64,000 nt of DNA. Source: Polytrichum commune (lineage: Eukaryota; Streptophyta; Polytrichopsida; Polytrichales; Polytrichaceae). The stretch is taken from positions 61,970,533-62,034,532 of the forward strand of contig OX485804.1 of assembly GCA_950295325.1 (NCBI GenBank). Direction: 5' to 3'. Below are positions 31,106 through 43,400 of the stretch, piece by piece. The position numbers and the translations under genes are program-made. The stretch's first letter is position 1. The number at the start of each line of letters is the position of its first letter. The notes under the pieces were generated by a model. That model saw only the letters and a program-made list of their open reading frames with translations, was not told where the DNA came from and made no database searches.

Positions 31106-31117
31106 GGTGGGGGTGAG
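31106..31117 (+). promoter_or_regulatory. Polypurine tract before the 3' LTR
   Basis: GGTGGGGGTGAG ends immediately at the first base of the 3' LTR (31118), the standard site for plus-strand priming. Confidence 0.85.
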
Positions 31118-32089
31118 TGTCGCGCACCTCTCCATGAGGAGTGCCCGAAACACCATGGGCACAAGGGGGACCCCGGAGTGACACCCGGGACTTGTGGCGC
31201 CGTTGGTGAGAGGGCCCAAGTGATCCTAGTGTGGGCGAGGGCCCCAGGCGTTGGGAACGCCTCCCACCCACGGAGACTAGGAGGCACAAGGGTAAGGCCA
31301 TGAGCTATGCGTAGCTCATGGCGTGGTGATTCTAGAATGCTCAAGAACACCTCAATCAGAGGTGTGAGCTAGGAGTTATGGCCATTTGAGTGGGGCGCTG
31401 TCCCGGGACAGCGCCCTGGTACAGCAGTGCCTGGGAGTGATTCCCGGGACTGCCAAGCTTCAAACAGGCATAACTTCCTCAAGACTTGCCTGAATGGGGC
31501 AAGTGAGGAGTCCATCGGCATCTACGTGAAGCGTAGATGGAGATGGAGTGGTTGGTTGTTATGATCAGACATCATACAAGGAAGTTATGATGGTCTGAAG
31601 TTGCTGGGGGCTTCTAGGCCCAGCGGCTAAGGGAAAGTGTCCACTTGGCCCCAACTCTTGGTAGAGAGACAAGAGGTTGGTTGACGGTGGGGTAGGGGCC
31701 CCGTGTAGAGTCCTAGAGGCTTATATGGGTGAGGTGGTGTGGCCTCACCCACCCGAGGCCGAACGGCACGGCCTCCATGGGCATTGGCCCAATGTGAGGC
31801 CATAGTTGCCTAGTATGGTTCGGGTTGTTGTAGTGTTGCTCCGGCAACGCGATGATCAACATGGGATTGGACTTCCATGGATGGAAGTCCACATCTAGGA
31901 ATGGGTTACCGATTAAGGGGTGAGTCCCTAAAGCAAAGTAGGAGGGTTGGTTCCCTCCTATGAACTATAAGGTCCGGGGTAGGAGGAGCTAACCATTAGC
32001 ATGGCGGAATGCGAATGGTTAGCGCTCGTAACCTTTGCTAGAATTGAAAATTGGCAAGATTGCTAAGCGGGTTAGCAAGGGTTGCGACA
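31118..32089 (+). repeat. 3' LTR (972 bp)
   Basis: Same length and, as read, same sequence as the 5' LTR. It is followed directly by the target duplication tgacg at 32090-32094. Confidence 0.95.
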
Positions 32090-32131
32090 TGACGGCACGA
32101 CACCGTCATGACGTCGCGATAGACAACCCTG

Positions 32132-33018
32132 CGGACTACTGCAACAAGATTGCCTGCCTGCAATTCTGTCTGTCCATGTTGCAGCCGTCGTCAAATTCCT
32201 TCCAAGACATGTACGACGTCATTCACGTGGACGAGAAGTGGTTTTCCATGACTAAAGCCACCAAGCGATATTACCTGGCAGATGGCGAGCCTGAACCGTT
32301 GCGATCATGTAAATCGAAGCGCTTCATCGAGAAGGTAATGTTCTTGGCTGTTGTTGCTCGGCCCAGGTATGATCACCACTGCAAGACAATGTTCAATGGC
32401 AACATAGGCATGTGGCCGTTCATTGTGAAGGAGCCCGCCAGGAGCACAAGCAAAAATCGTCCTGCGGGGACGATGGTTACGAAGCCCGTCATGGTCGGAA
32501 AAGATCAGTATCGCAACATGTTGTTGGAGAATGTGTTGCCGGCTATTCGATTGAAGCGGCCCCGTGCCACTGCCGCACGTCCGGTCTTCATCCAACAAGA
32601 CAACGCCAAACCGCATATATCGACGCTGGATGATGCCTTCACGGACGCTGCGCAAACCAACGGCTTTGATATCCGACTTCGTTGTCAACCACCGAACAAC
32701 CCGGATATGAATGTTCTGGATCTGGGGTTTTTCAACGCCATTCAATCGTTGCAGCACCAGAGCGCCCCCAAAAATGTCGATGATCTCATAGACGTTGTTG
32801 AGAAAGCGTTTCACGATCTGGATGTGAAGAAACTCAACTATGTGTTTCTCACTTGGAAGCAGTGCATGCTGGCGACATTCGGGGATGGTGGCGGGAACGG
32901 CTACAAGATCCCCCATATGGGCAAGCAGAGTTTAGATCGTGCCGGAACACTGCTTGTCACCATTGATGTTCAACAAGGATTGCTCGATAGCGTGCGATCG
33001 GCAGTATCCTCCGCGTAA
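32132..33018 (+). pseudogene. Mariner-like transposase, C-terminal catalytic part
   Basis: Continuation of the gene begun at 8472, after the hAT target duplication. It carries the plant MLE catalytic motifs in order: VIHVDEKWF (first Asp), FIQQDNAKPH (second Asp) and NNPDMNVLDLGFF (third Asp, DD39D type). It ends at a stop at 33016-33018. This half is open throughout; the gene is dead because of stops in the first half and the hAT insertion. Confidence 0.92.
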
Positions 33019-33059
33019 TACACACAGTTGTATGCATAGCAGAGCCCAACATTTTCCTT

Positions 33060-33835
33060 TAAATTTGCACCCATACCCAGACCATGCCCATCAGCAATGA
33101 CCTATGCCCACCCATGCCCACCCATAGCATGACATGTGCGCACCCATGCCCACACATAGCATGACATGTGTCCACCCATGCTATTCAAAGTGCGCCCATG
33201 TATTCAAAAATTGTGTAATGTGTATTACTCGCCTACACCAAGTCTTGGTTGGATCGGACAAATAAAAGGTCGTTCACTATCGTTGGCTTCAGCCCGGAGC
33301 GCTTCTTGGTTAGCGTATTCCCTGCATTTTTTCCTCTCGCTCCTTACCACTTTACAACATCCTCTCTTTCTTGAGTTTTGGAATCCTCTTGGCAGGATTG
33401 GGTTTAAGGTAGGGTGGGAAAAGCAAAAGCACAAGAAAGTGACAAAAAAAAGACCGAGGATTCTTGGGAGCCTAGGGACACACTCAAGAAGGAGGAGGAG
33501 AACAAGAAGAAGACACACTGAAGGATGGACTCACCTTACGGGGTGAAGGTGATTCGGTGCTCTTACCCTCCAAAGCATTGAATGAGAGCTCATTCAATGA
33601 CCCCTTCCAATATGCTTTGCTTTAGCCCATGCTCACCCATGAAAAATAATATCGAACCCATGCCCACCCATGAACAATAATATCACAGCCATGCCCACCC
33701 ATGCCCACCCATGAACAATAATATTGCAGCCATGCCCACCCATGAACAATAATATGGCACCCATGCCCACCCAAAACCCATGGGCATGGGTGGGCATGGT
33801 TATGGGCATGGGTATGGGCACCCAATGTAGGGCTC
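33060..33835. repeat. CCCATGCCCACCCATG minisatellites in the 3' region of the mariner-like element
   Basis: Two patches, about 33060-33190 and 33625-33835, repeat the core cacccatgccca. In the second patch the unit is about 35 bp (cccatgcccacccatgaacaataatat plus a few bases). It ends in an inverted version (catgggtgggcatggttatgggcatgggtat). Between the patches (33190-33620) nothing is recognised. Confidence 0.8.
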
Positions 33836-33982
33836 TGATGCATAGAGACGACATAATTAGTAGTAAAGTTGGCCAACGGGCACTATAAACTGTTGTGTTT
33901 GCCTGCAATTTCATACCGCTCAGACTTTCTAGGACAAGAGAGTAAGTGTGTACCGATCAGATATTTTGGGACAGAGGGAGTA

Positions 33983-34560
33983 AATCTTTGACAATAGATA
34001 GTCAACAATGAATAAAAAATAGTAGACAGTAAACAAAAAATAGTAAATAGTAATACTAGATGGTAAATATTAGACCAAAAAAATAGTAAAATAAAATATA
34101 GCAAATAGAAATCAGTGAATAGTAAATAAAAATATTGAGTTGTAAATATTGGATAGTAAATAATAAAATAATTTTATAAATAGAAAAATACATAGTGAAT
34201 AATAAACAATAGATAATAAATGATACTCATTATACAATAAGTAATAAAATATTAAAAAATAAGTAGAAAAATTATATACTAAATTGTAAACAATAAATAC
34301 TCAATTTTAATTATTAGATAATTAATTATAAATAGAAAATAGTATATAACAGTAGATAGTCAACAATAAATTTAAAATCATGGAAAATAAACAAAAAAAT
34401 AATAAATAGTAAATTTTGTATGGTAAATACTATATAAAAATAATAAAATATTATACAATAAATTTTAAACAATAAATAGTCACAAGTAATAAGTAGACAA
34501 TAAATAGTATAAATTAAATGGTAAACAATGTACAGTAAATAATACGTACCAGAGAGTAAA
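33983..34560. repeat. AT-rich degenerate tandem repeat (ATAGTAAACAATAGATA type)
   Basis: Nearly 580 bp made of shuffled short words (aatagtaaa, tagacagtaaacaa, ataaatagt), very low in G and C. The same words flank the mariner-like element on its left (about 8190-8246), so that element split an existing repeat. Confidence 0.75.
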
Positions 34561-34604
34561 TAGTTGCCTTACTCTAGAAAGGTTTGAAGAGCTCTTTGTA
34601 TATC

Positions 34605-35000
34605 ATGTGTAGTGCGATGGCTTAATGGCGAAGGCTCTTGGGTGGAAGCCACAAGGTTCAAGGTTTGAATCAATGATCGGGGAGATTTTTGGGCATAATC
34701 GGTTGAGATCCTAGTGTTTGCAAGTCCAACCAGTTACATGTTAACATTCTTCGGTTTTCCTTTATTAAATTAGGTATATTCTATAAATTCCTCGAAAATG
34801 ATCGGTAATTTTTCTGAAGTCTTGAACTTCAACCGGTTATTTCTCAAACTCAACCGGTTCATCTGTAACTAACTGCCGGTTCTCCCCGATCATAGGTTTG
34901 AATCCCTTGGCCTTTGCTCCCAACCTAGCCTTGTAGGCGGTCGGTAGGTGGTAGCTTACCAAACCAAAGGTACAACAGGAGGGTATCTAACAATCACATA
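34605..35000 (+). mobile_element. SINE-like tRNA-derived unit, interrupted by a MITE
   Basis: The phrase gatggcttaatggcgaagg resembles a pol III A box, and ggtttgaatccc (reconstructed across the MITE) resembles a B box. Downstream gtcggtaggtggtagcttacc and an AT-rich tail fit a plant SINE. The left end is not fixed and no target duplication was found, so this is tentative. Confidence 0.45.
34671..34895. mobile_element. hAT MITE (225 bp), second hAT family
   Basis: The ends are CAATGATCGGGGAGA and TCTCCCCGATCATAG, with the 8-bp target duplication gtttgaat (34663-34670 and 34896-34903). The interior is rich in accggtt phrases. The terminal and subterminal sequence matches the larger elements at 47377-48625 and 58749, so it is a deletion-type derivative of that family. 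Confidence 0.85.
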
Positions 35001-35008
35001 TATTTTAA

Positions 35009-35010
<2 letters not shown>

Positions 35011-35045
<35 letters not shown>
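35011..35045. repeat. (AT)n microsatellite
   Basis: About 17 perfect AT units. Confidence 0.95.
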
Positions 35046-35050
<5 letters not shown>

Positions 35051-38000
35051 TACCCCTAAAGTTTACCTATAATTTGAATTTATTGTTTCGGTAAAAACTT
35101 ATACCTGCTGAAACCACAACATGATTCTGACATCCCGTTTGTGTTAAATAGTAGGACTGGTCCATGATGAAAGAATATTTATAGTGGCTGGAACCTACAC
35201 GACATGTGTGTTGGTTGCGGAAAAGTGTTAGTTTACTGTCCTTTTGGTGTGGGAAAAGACCGGTCTTCCTACTAGTGCTAGGTACGTTAAAGTCAAATGT
35301 GAGGAATGAATCTTAGTGGAGTCCTAGTACCAAATCCCAAGTTAATGCAATCCTAAAGTCAAAATGGAATGTTTTGGAATTGTTGTTGGGTTTCGAGCTG
35401 CATCATCATATTGCGTTATTTGTAAGGCTGTAGTAAAAGTTATAGACAATGATATCTCCCCCTAAACAAGGCTCCATCCTAATCCCTCCCTAACTTTTAG
35501 TAGATCCAAACTAATTGTCGAACTACATCATACTATGTTAGTTTGTACGTCGTATGAATAATGAATCCCCATTCTCAACACAATATTTTGACTAATGTGA
35601 GAATTTCATTTCTTGTGTCACTATTGGGAAGGGGGCGGGGATTTCAATGGAGATTTGAAAGAACTCAGTTATATCAACACACAACATTGATATAGCATGC
35701 CCCATGTTTTAAAGTGTAGCTCAAAGAAACTTGCCTCTATATCTAGTACCTTTTGGAAGCGGACTCTACATATCACGTACAAACTAATGTGAGGGTAAGA
35801 AGGAGTATTAATTGAGGCATTAGCGTACATTGTACGCATAAGGGAGAGGTGTTATTTTTAGGTTCTAGTGTGTACACCTAGAAAGGTTATTAGTTTTTTT
35901 TGGAAGTAAACATATGTACAAAATGGGTCCTTAACGTTTAGAGAAAAAATTGATAATAGATGTCTTAGTTTCATCCAAATCACATTTTCATTCATTCTTG
36001 TCATATGGTCATAATCCTTGATGATTACCTTGTCCATTCTTGTTAGGGTTTGCATTTGAATTCTAGGTTTTTACAAACTAGGGCTTTGGGTGCATTCATG
36101 GGCTTCCTTGATTTCTGCTCTGTGGATTGTGGCTAACTTTATTGTGCTCTTGTCTTTGTTTATTTGCTATAATCATTGAGCTACATCCTTTGGATGAAAA
36201 ATCGTTCAATGACTTTCTCATTGCAAAGTGAAATTGAACTTTATATGAAGTAAAGTCTAAAGTAATTCATGATTTATATTTTGTACATTTAGTGGAGGCA
36301 TTTATTGCATTAAGTTTGAAAAGTTTAGTATAAATACATGAGTCCATTTTCTAGCATGACATTAGTACGTATTTGCATCTCACAACATTCTCCAATATTT
36401 GTGCGATTTCATCCATGTTCTTCTATTGTACATGTCTCAAAATGCCGAAAAAATCCCAAATTAATGAATATAGTGCTCTTGGAGTCTACAATAGCATGCA
36501 AGAACCTTCTGACCTAGGCAAGATCTCCCCAGTATCAAAATGGTTTAGAATGACAATGATCCCAAGGATAACCCCATTACACAAAGATTTTGTCACCTTA
36601 ACAAACCCACTAAATATGAACATGTGACTTGGTGTTACAATTCCGTCATTCATGGGTGGTTCATTGATACCATTGTGGATGTTGATTATTGATACCATGC
36701 ACTCACCTACATACCAAATTTACAATGGTCTAGACCAATTATAGCATTAAAACCATGCATCTAGCTTGGCTTAAATGGTAGCCAATATTCAATCTCGTGT
36801 CAATGAGTAATGTTAGTATTACAATTTCATAACATAGATACGAGGATTGTCAGTCGATGCCTTCATCCCTTCTACAAAATACCTACAATTTGCCATTGTT
36901 TTGATTCCAATTCTTTGATTCATAGTTTAGAGAAGAATTAGATTCAAATACATGTACTCCCCGTAAACCCGATGGTCATGGGAAATCCCCCATGAAGATG
37001 GATGGACATGTAAAACAAGCATTTAACTAAAAAGATAATTTGAATTCAAATTGGACTAAATTAGCAATAAATGACTACGATGTATGATTAAATAATAAAT
37101 AAATACCCTTAAACAACTATAGTGTGTAGATAGAATCTTTTTAGCAATAAATATAAGATTTATGAAGACAAAGCCATACAACATGGGGAGACCTCATAGT
37201 CTACATTACATCAAACAACATTTCATTATATATATATCTTGACATAAAATTTAATAAAATGGATTTTTTTCATTGTTATAGACATGAATATACATGTTGA
37301 AATATATTGTAAATTTATGTGGTCCGCAATATTAGAGAATTCACAAATATGTTGCGGCTTGTATGCGAACCTAGAGTGGGATTAGAAAGCATGGTTGTAT
37401 GATAAAAAAATACAACGTATTGTTGCAACTTCAAAATCAACAATTATGTCCCTCCATTCAAACAAGCATTTTAACCAACAAATGATTTCTTTGTATTACA
37501 CTATTTATGGTATTTAGTGTCACATACACTATTAGTGAAGGGCTTAAACTAGATACCTAGAAGTCTCAAAGTGTCATGCTTGCTATTTGCCAATGTGATT
37601 CCATTCATAAACATTAGTAACTCTTTTAAGTGAAAAATTATCTACATTATGACATGTAGAGTAGCACATTGGGATACTTTAGATGATAGTCTTGTGTTCT
37701 AGTATGCAAGGGGAAGATATTTTTGAGTCTAGTAATGGCAACCATCATGTGTTCATATTTTAGTATGCAAGAGGATAAGATTCTTGAGCATACTAATGGC
37801 AAGTGTCATTTGTGTACACTTAAGTCAACTTGCAAATAATTGTGTAAAATAAGCATGCATCTCATCAACACTATTGAGAATACTCATGTTGAGATATTAG
37901 TAAGCACACTTGAAGGCCAAGTGTCATGAGGTGACACTTATGGTGGAGTTGATAATCATCAATGTTACCTAGCATACGCCTCAAAATAGGGTAATTGACA

Positions 38001-40400
38001 ATAATACACATGTGATACCAAATACCATAAACAATGTAGTAAGACTGAGCAAAATTCCCCAAGTTACATGAAGAGGTAGTCCAAAACAACCCCATGCAAA
38101 AGGGAAGCATAAAGGAGAAACTCATTGAGAGTGCTCCTGATGATTCCCCTACATTGGCTTGTATGACTCGTTTGCCAATTCTAGATTCGTTTTATTATTC
38201 CTAGTTGCACAACAAAAATGTTGTTTGTTTTTTTCCAAGTGCGGTTGGATTAAAGCACAAAATTACATTCTATCCCCATTACTGTTGTGGAAGCCAAATT
38301 GCACTCTCATTTACCATTCCAAGCCCCTCTATTATGTTCAAGGTTGAAGAATTGTTTTTTCTTGCTTGGTTTCAATGTTGTAGTTCAAATTGTAATGAGC
38401 ATGATTTTTATTGAGTTGCACATGTGTAAGTGCCCAACCCATCCACACAGGGTAAATTTTAGTGTATGGAGGATGGACAAAAACAAAATGACCTAATAAA
38501 ATAACAAACCAATGTAACCTCCCAAAGTTGACTTTTGATTTTTTGATTTTATTTATTTTGGTAAAAATTCAAAATACCCATATTCACAAAATATACTTGG
38601 GAGGCCTCTGGAATTTTCAGGATAATTTTTTCTAATTACACTAAGAGGTCACATACACAACAAAGAAAAGAAAAGAAAAGAAAAGAAAAAATAACGCCCG
38701 TATCTTTATACCGGCATGAATGTGAGCCCATTAACCTTGTATTGATCACGGTGTACCGTGATGCAATATAAGGTGATTTGCCTCCGTGGGGAGGTGGGCT
38801 CTAGTGTAATCACATACACAACATATTATAGCACTAGGAGGCCCCCCTGATCCTCCATTATAATTTCATTTTCTAGGTTCAAGTGAAGGCCTCCCATTGA
38901 TTGTGATACATTCTAAAATACTACAAAGGAACCACACACCCACTACATAATATTAGAAGGCCTCCCGATGCTTAAGTTTCAATATAAATATCCAAAAGCA
39001 TAACATAAGATATCGGGAGGCAATATGAAATTATTGGTTCTACAAAAGAACACCATCATTTTTGAGGTTACCCACCTCATTAACTTCCTCATGCATCTAC
39101 TCTCGTGATGCACTTGGGAAAACCTTTCGCACGCCTTGGGCATCCATTTCCAAGGCCTTTCATTTGGTGTGCAATTTGATCAACTTTTGAATGCCAATTA
39201 TTGACTCCATTGTCGCATGTGCATGTTCGGTTTGACTTGGCCTAGGCTTCCAAATTCCCTTGATACTATGGGTAGATGAGCGCTTGCCATTTTTGCACCT
39301 TTGTTTATATGCCATAAATGTGGCTTGAGATATGCCATGAATTTTTTATAATTATTCCCATTCTAGATCTTATACTCTAAATCTTGTTGCATACTCTGAA
39401 TCTTCCCTCCTATCGTTGAAGGATGCCAATAATTAACTCTTACAAATTGGGTGGATGCTGAAGGAAACGACTAAGAATAGTTCTCTGAGCAATTTGTTGG
39501 AGCACTCAACGCACTAATGGATCCTAGATCGAGGGGATGGCATATTTAGGCACCTTATTTTAAGTCCTTTCTTTGTCCAAGTGAAATTGTAACATGTAGC
39601 CTTCTTGATACCACTAAAAAAATTTCATCACTCTCACTTGACGGATTTCCACAAAGAAATTTGTTAATCTTAGAAAGTACAAGATCATCAACAAAAACAC
39701 AATTCAATTAGAGGCCACAATCTTAAGGACATTATCTAGTCATCATGTCTAACCATTGTGTTGTTGACCATCTCGCCCACGTGATTGGGTCCTATCTTAT
39801 CCATCACAGAAACCTCACGTGATAAGCAAGCATAGATGCGACCCATAGCCAACATATTCGCCTAATTAATGGTGAATAAGTAGGGTATGTATGTGATTTG
39901 TCAAAGCCTTGTAAGTTGTATGCATTTCATGTAATCAAGAGCTATGATTGTGATTCATAATATTGCTAAATGGCATGCTCCCTCAAGCTTTCCAAATAAA
40001 GGAGATTTTGTGTTCCATGGGGACCTTGCCATGACACAAAAACCTAGGCCATTGTCTTTTGAGAATCACAACATGTGTACTTCCAAACCTTGACCGTATT
40101 ACCCTCCTGCCCAAAGTGATAGAACATGAAGTTTGGCAATGTCATTCACAAATTGTTTCTATAAGATAAATTGAAAAGGAATACTCAAACTAATCATGAA
40201 GTTATTTTCTAAAACAATTGATGAGGTAAATATGATATTTACATGGAGTTGTATATGGGACACTAACACAAAAATATGCTTCATTCTTTCATTGTATTTG
40301 TAAAGCATAATTGGCATAATCTTAAAATGTTTCTTTGGAGAATTCATCTTCCGTATATTTTTCTAGTTTAATCTATTATTTATTTATTTGCAAAATTATA
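35046..40400. other. Long gene-free stretch
   Basis: AT-rich noncoding sequence of about 5.3 kb. I see only short frames, a small (aaaag)n run near 38665 and a short inverted pair near 38740 (ttgatcacggtgtaccgtgatgcaa). No protein family, RNA gene or complete mobile element is recognised. Confidence 0.55.
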
Positions 40401-40405
40401 GGCTA

Positions 40406-43400
40406 GGGAATATTCCTCCAAGCTTAGGAACCTCCAAAACGTGTTGTATTTGCAACTTCGTGACAACTACTTGACGGGTCCCATACCCACAACATTGGGT
40501 AACTTGACACACCTTTGAAAACTATGGTTATCCATCAACAACCTTATAGGTAAATGTGCCTTAAACGGTTGAGTTTTGAGATTTGCCATGATTCTCAATT
40601 TGGATTTTTCTTGGATTCAAGAATGTGATATGAGATTTTAGCATCAACCTATTGATTTTTAGGAGTTTCCATGTTGTTATGGTTATTCAAAATCAAAGAA
40701 GTGTCAAAGCCATAAAATAACTTGGATCCTCCCATTTTTGTTATTTGCTGAGCTTAGGATGGTATGCACATTTAAAGAACGTAATCCAATCTCTTTGAGC
40801 ACATGTCTTTTTGGTGACTAATTCACACCTAACCACACACCCCTCAAATATAGGTGTTTGATTAGGATAAGGTATTGAATTAGGCACAAACTTCCGTTAA
40901 TTGTTTAAACAACGTTGCAAGTAATGTCCATAAGAAATACAAGTTCCGGACTATTCCAAAATCAACTAAACTTATTCAATATTTGATTTGAAATCCAATG
41001 GGGAAAATGAATTATGAAGCTTGATGTATTTAAACCTATAGGTGCACCTTTCACACCTATTACTATGGCCCACTAAAATATTGACATACCAAGATAATTA
41101 TGGCCAATGCATCTTATCCTGACACACACCAAAGTTGAGTCTATAATATTGTCTACTCAAATCCATGAAATATGAAATGAAATTTTTCTACATGAACATG
41201 AATTATTGTGGATTCAAAATATGAGATCAATAGAAGATCAATATTATCCAAAAATACTAATAGTTGTAGAAACTTTTAGCATTTTAGGTTAGAATACTTA
41301 TTATATTAATTTATAAGCCATCCTAATTTTTGATCCACACAATAAAATACGATGGGCCATGGAAATTTGTTTGATTCTCATTTTACAACATTATGTCGTT
41401 AACATCATATCTATTGCTATGAAATCCAGACTTTTGTGGATTTTATCATTTTTTGTTTGGATGTGATGCTTGTATTAAGCAAATGGGACTCTATGTGTTT
41501 CCATTAAGAAGTAGAAAAAGAACATTGATGTAAACAAGTCGTGTGGCCTTCTCCAAGTAGACCTAGTCTATATTAGGACGGTCAAGATTAATTCTTCATT
41601 TTGTAAGCTTTGTGACATTGATATTTTAAGCTCCGGAAGAGGTGGAAAGTTTATCCATAAGTTTTATTTACTAGGCAAAAATATGCAACAAATTCTTTAT
41701 GACATCAACATTTCTTCTAGGCTCCTCAATAGAAGTGCATTTGGCTTATGAACAAACAAAAACCCTTTTGATACATTTTACGCAGTGATGACCCTCATTT
41801 AAGCTAATATAATTATTCTTTACTGCAACCTAGTTTTAGTCGGGAGTTGGTTGTTTTGCGTATAAAAATCTTCATGTTCCGTAACTCTTTAGTGCATGCT
41901 TGAAGTTGATGTAGAGGTTTGAACCAAAAACATTCTATATCGGTTCATTGAGGAGAGACTCATTTTAGCACCTCATAACATGCCTTCCATTTACTTCCTT
42001 CCAGTTACTTTCATACTCAAGTTTGATAATTGATTGTGTATTTTTTCTACAAGTGTTATTCCAAAGACACTTGGATCACTGAACAAACTAACAGACATGG
42101 ACTTGAGCAACAACAACTTCAATGTTGATAAGAATACAATCCCTTCATTGTTTTGCAACCTTGCTACTCTTATGGGGCCTTCCCACTTGACATTAGCTAG
42201 AAGTAGTTTTAGTCTAAAACCGGTATTAGTTATCTAGGGTTCACACTTATCGGTGGTATTTAGTGCCGAGCCTAGGTGGACAGCTGATGTGGCCACTTTA
42301 AAAACGGTTTAAAACCTTCCCGGTCACCGAGCCTAGTTACTATTACTAGAAATCCGGCACACTATCTGGATACTTAAGTATGCAATGGCAGTGGCCCCGG
42401 ATTGGCTGCAGCAGGTTTTAGCTATCCTGGGGCCAACTGCCATATTTGCAAAAACTTAGTTTTTAAGAGCCTTGCTAAAATGAAGTCAAGTAACCCGTAG
42501 TCGTCATTACCGAGGTTGTGAGAGTCTGATTGTCATCGAACACTTGAGCACCATGGCAACTCCACGCGGGAGCTGGAGCTTCGGCAGTGTCCCACAAGGT
42601 AAGTTTTCCAATTCATCACAATGTCCATTGCCAATTCATCACCATGTCCTGAAGCTCTTGAACTTCAACCGGCTATTCTTCAAACTCAACTGGTTCATCT
42701 GTAAGTAGCAGTGTGTTTTTCCTGTTCATTGCTTCCTCACAATGTCCGGGGGAGATTTTGGGGCATAATGTGATGAGATCTAAGTGTTCACGATTCCAAC
42801 CGGTTACATGTCGACCTGGTTCGGTTATGGGTTTAAGTTTTCCAATTCATCACCATGTCCTGAAGCTCTTGAACTTCAACCGGTTATTCTTCAAACTCAA
42901 CCGGTTCATCTGTAAGTAGCAGTGTGTTTTTCCTGTTCATCAGTAGTGCCGAACTACTCTTTGTAAGAAGAAGCGTCACAGATTTCAGCCAAGCCTCTGT
43001 TTCTTGTGTCTCAGAACTCTCGCAACAGTGGTCCCTGCTCTGATTTCTCAGAAGATGTCGGTCTAGATAAGTTTCAACGAAGAAGGTCAATTACTTTGTA
43101 TCTGTGTATGACGAGGTGGCTTTTGACAAACGCAAAACGCAGACCAGGTGGAGAACACTGGTAAATCCCTAAACCCGAAATAGTAGGTCACACAACAAAA
43201 GTTCCTCCGACCCTGAGAGCAAAAGGGACAGCTTAACCTCCGGGGTTCTAGGGCACCCCACCTGGTATTAGCTAGAGCCAGGTGGGAAAGGGGCATTACC
43301 TCATTAATGTTGACTAGATCTTACTTGAGTGGGAGCATCCCAACATGCCTTGGAAATCTTTCGTTGACTTGCTTAGACCTTTCATTCAACAACTTAGCCG

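Larger units (their letters stand above)
25301..32089 (+). mobile_element. Ty3/gypsy LTR retrotransposon, complete but coding-defective (6789 bp)
   Basis: Two 972-bp LTRs with TG...CA ends, a tRNA-Met-type primer site, a polypurine tract and a 5-bp target duplication tgacg (25296-25300 and 32090-32094). Gene order protease, RT/RNase H, integrase and chromodomain places it in Ty3/gypsy, chromovirus type. Every coding section is broken (see the separate entries). It is inserted 37 bp from the right end of the giant hAT. Confidence 0.95.
8916..32131. mobile_element. Giant hAT-superfamily transposon (23.2 kb with nested insertions; about 15.4 kb without)
   Basis: The ends are CAGGGTTGTCTAT and ATAGACAACCCTG, a 13-bp perfect terminal inverted repeat with the CAGGG start typical of hAT. 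The 8-bp flanks cggactac (8908-8915 and 32132-32139) are identical, the hallmark hAT target duplication. The target is the transposase gene of the mariner-like element. Inside are a hAT transposase gene (+), a RING/coiled-coil gene (-), a small gene (-), a kinase-like gene (-), three CCGTCC-type arrays, a solo LTR and a full LTR retrotransposon. A second hAT nested inside cannot be excluded, but I found no further pair of hAT-like ends. Confidence 0.88.
8249..33980 (+). mobile_element. Mariner-like element (plant MLE), split by nested insertions
   Basis: The termini are CTCCCTCTGTCCCAAAATAT at 8249 and its reverse complement (with mismatches) ending at 33980; inside them gatcggta/taccgatc also pair. 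TA dinucleotides (8247-8248 and 33981-33982) are the expected Tc1/mariner target duplication. Subtracting the hAT and one copy of its target duplication leaves about 2.5 kb carrying one transposase gene. Both flanks are the same AT-rich degenerate repeat, so the element landed inside that repeat. Confidence 0.9.

Noticed and set aside
25252-31350. Frames of 70-155 codons in the LTRs and solo LTR
   Set aside because: They recur in every LTR copy on the antisense strand and end at the LTR borders; LTRs of this type do not encode proteins.
35046-40400. Hidden gene in the long gene-poor stretch
   Set aside because: Frames are all short, composition is AT-rich, and no domain motif was recognised on either strand.
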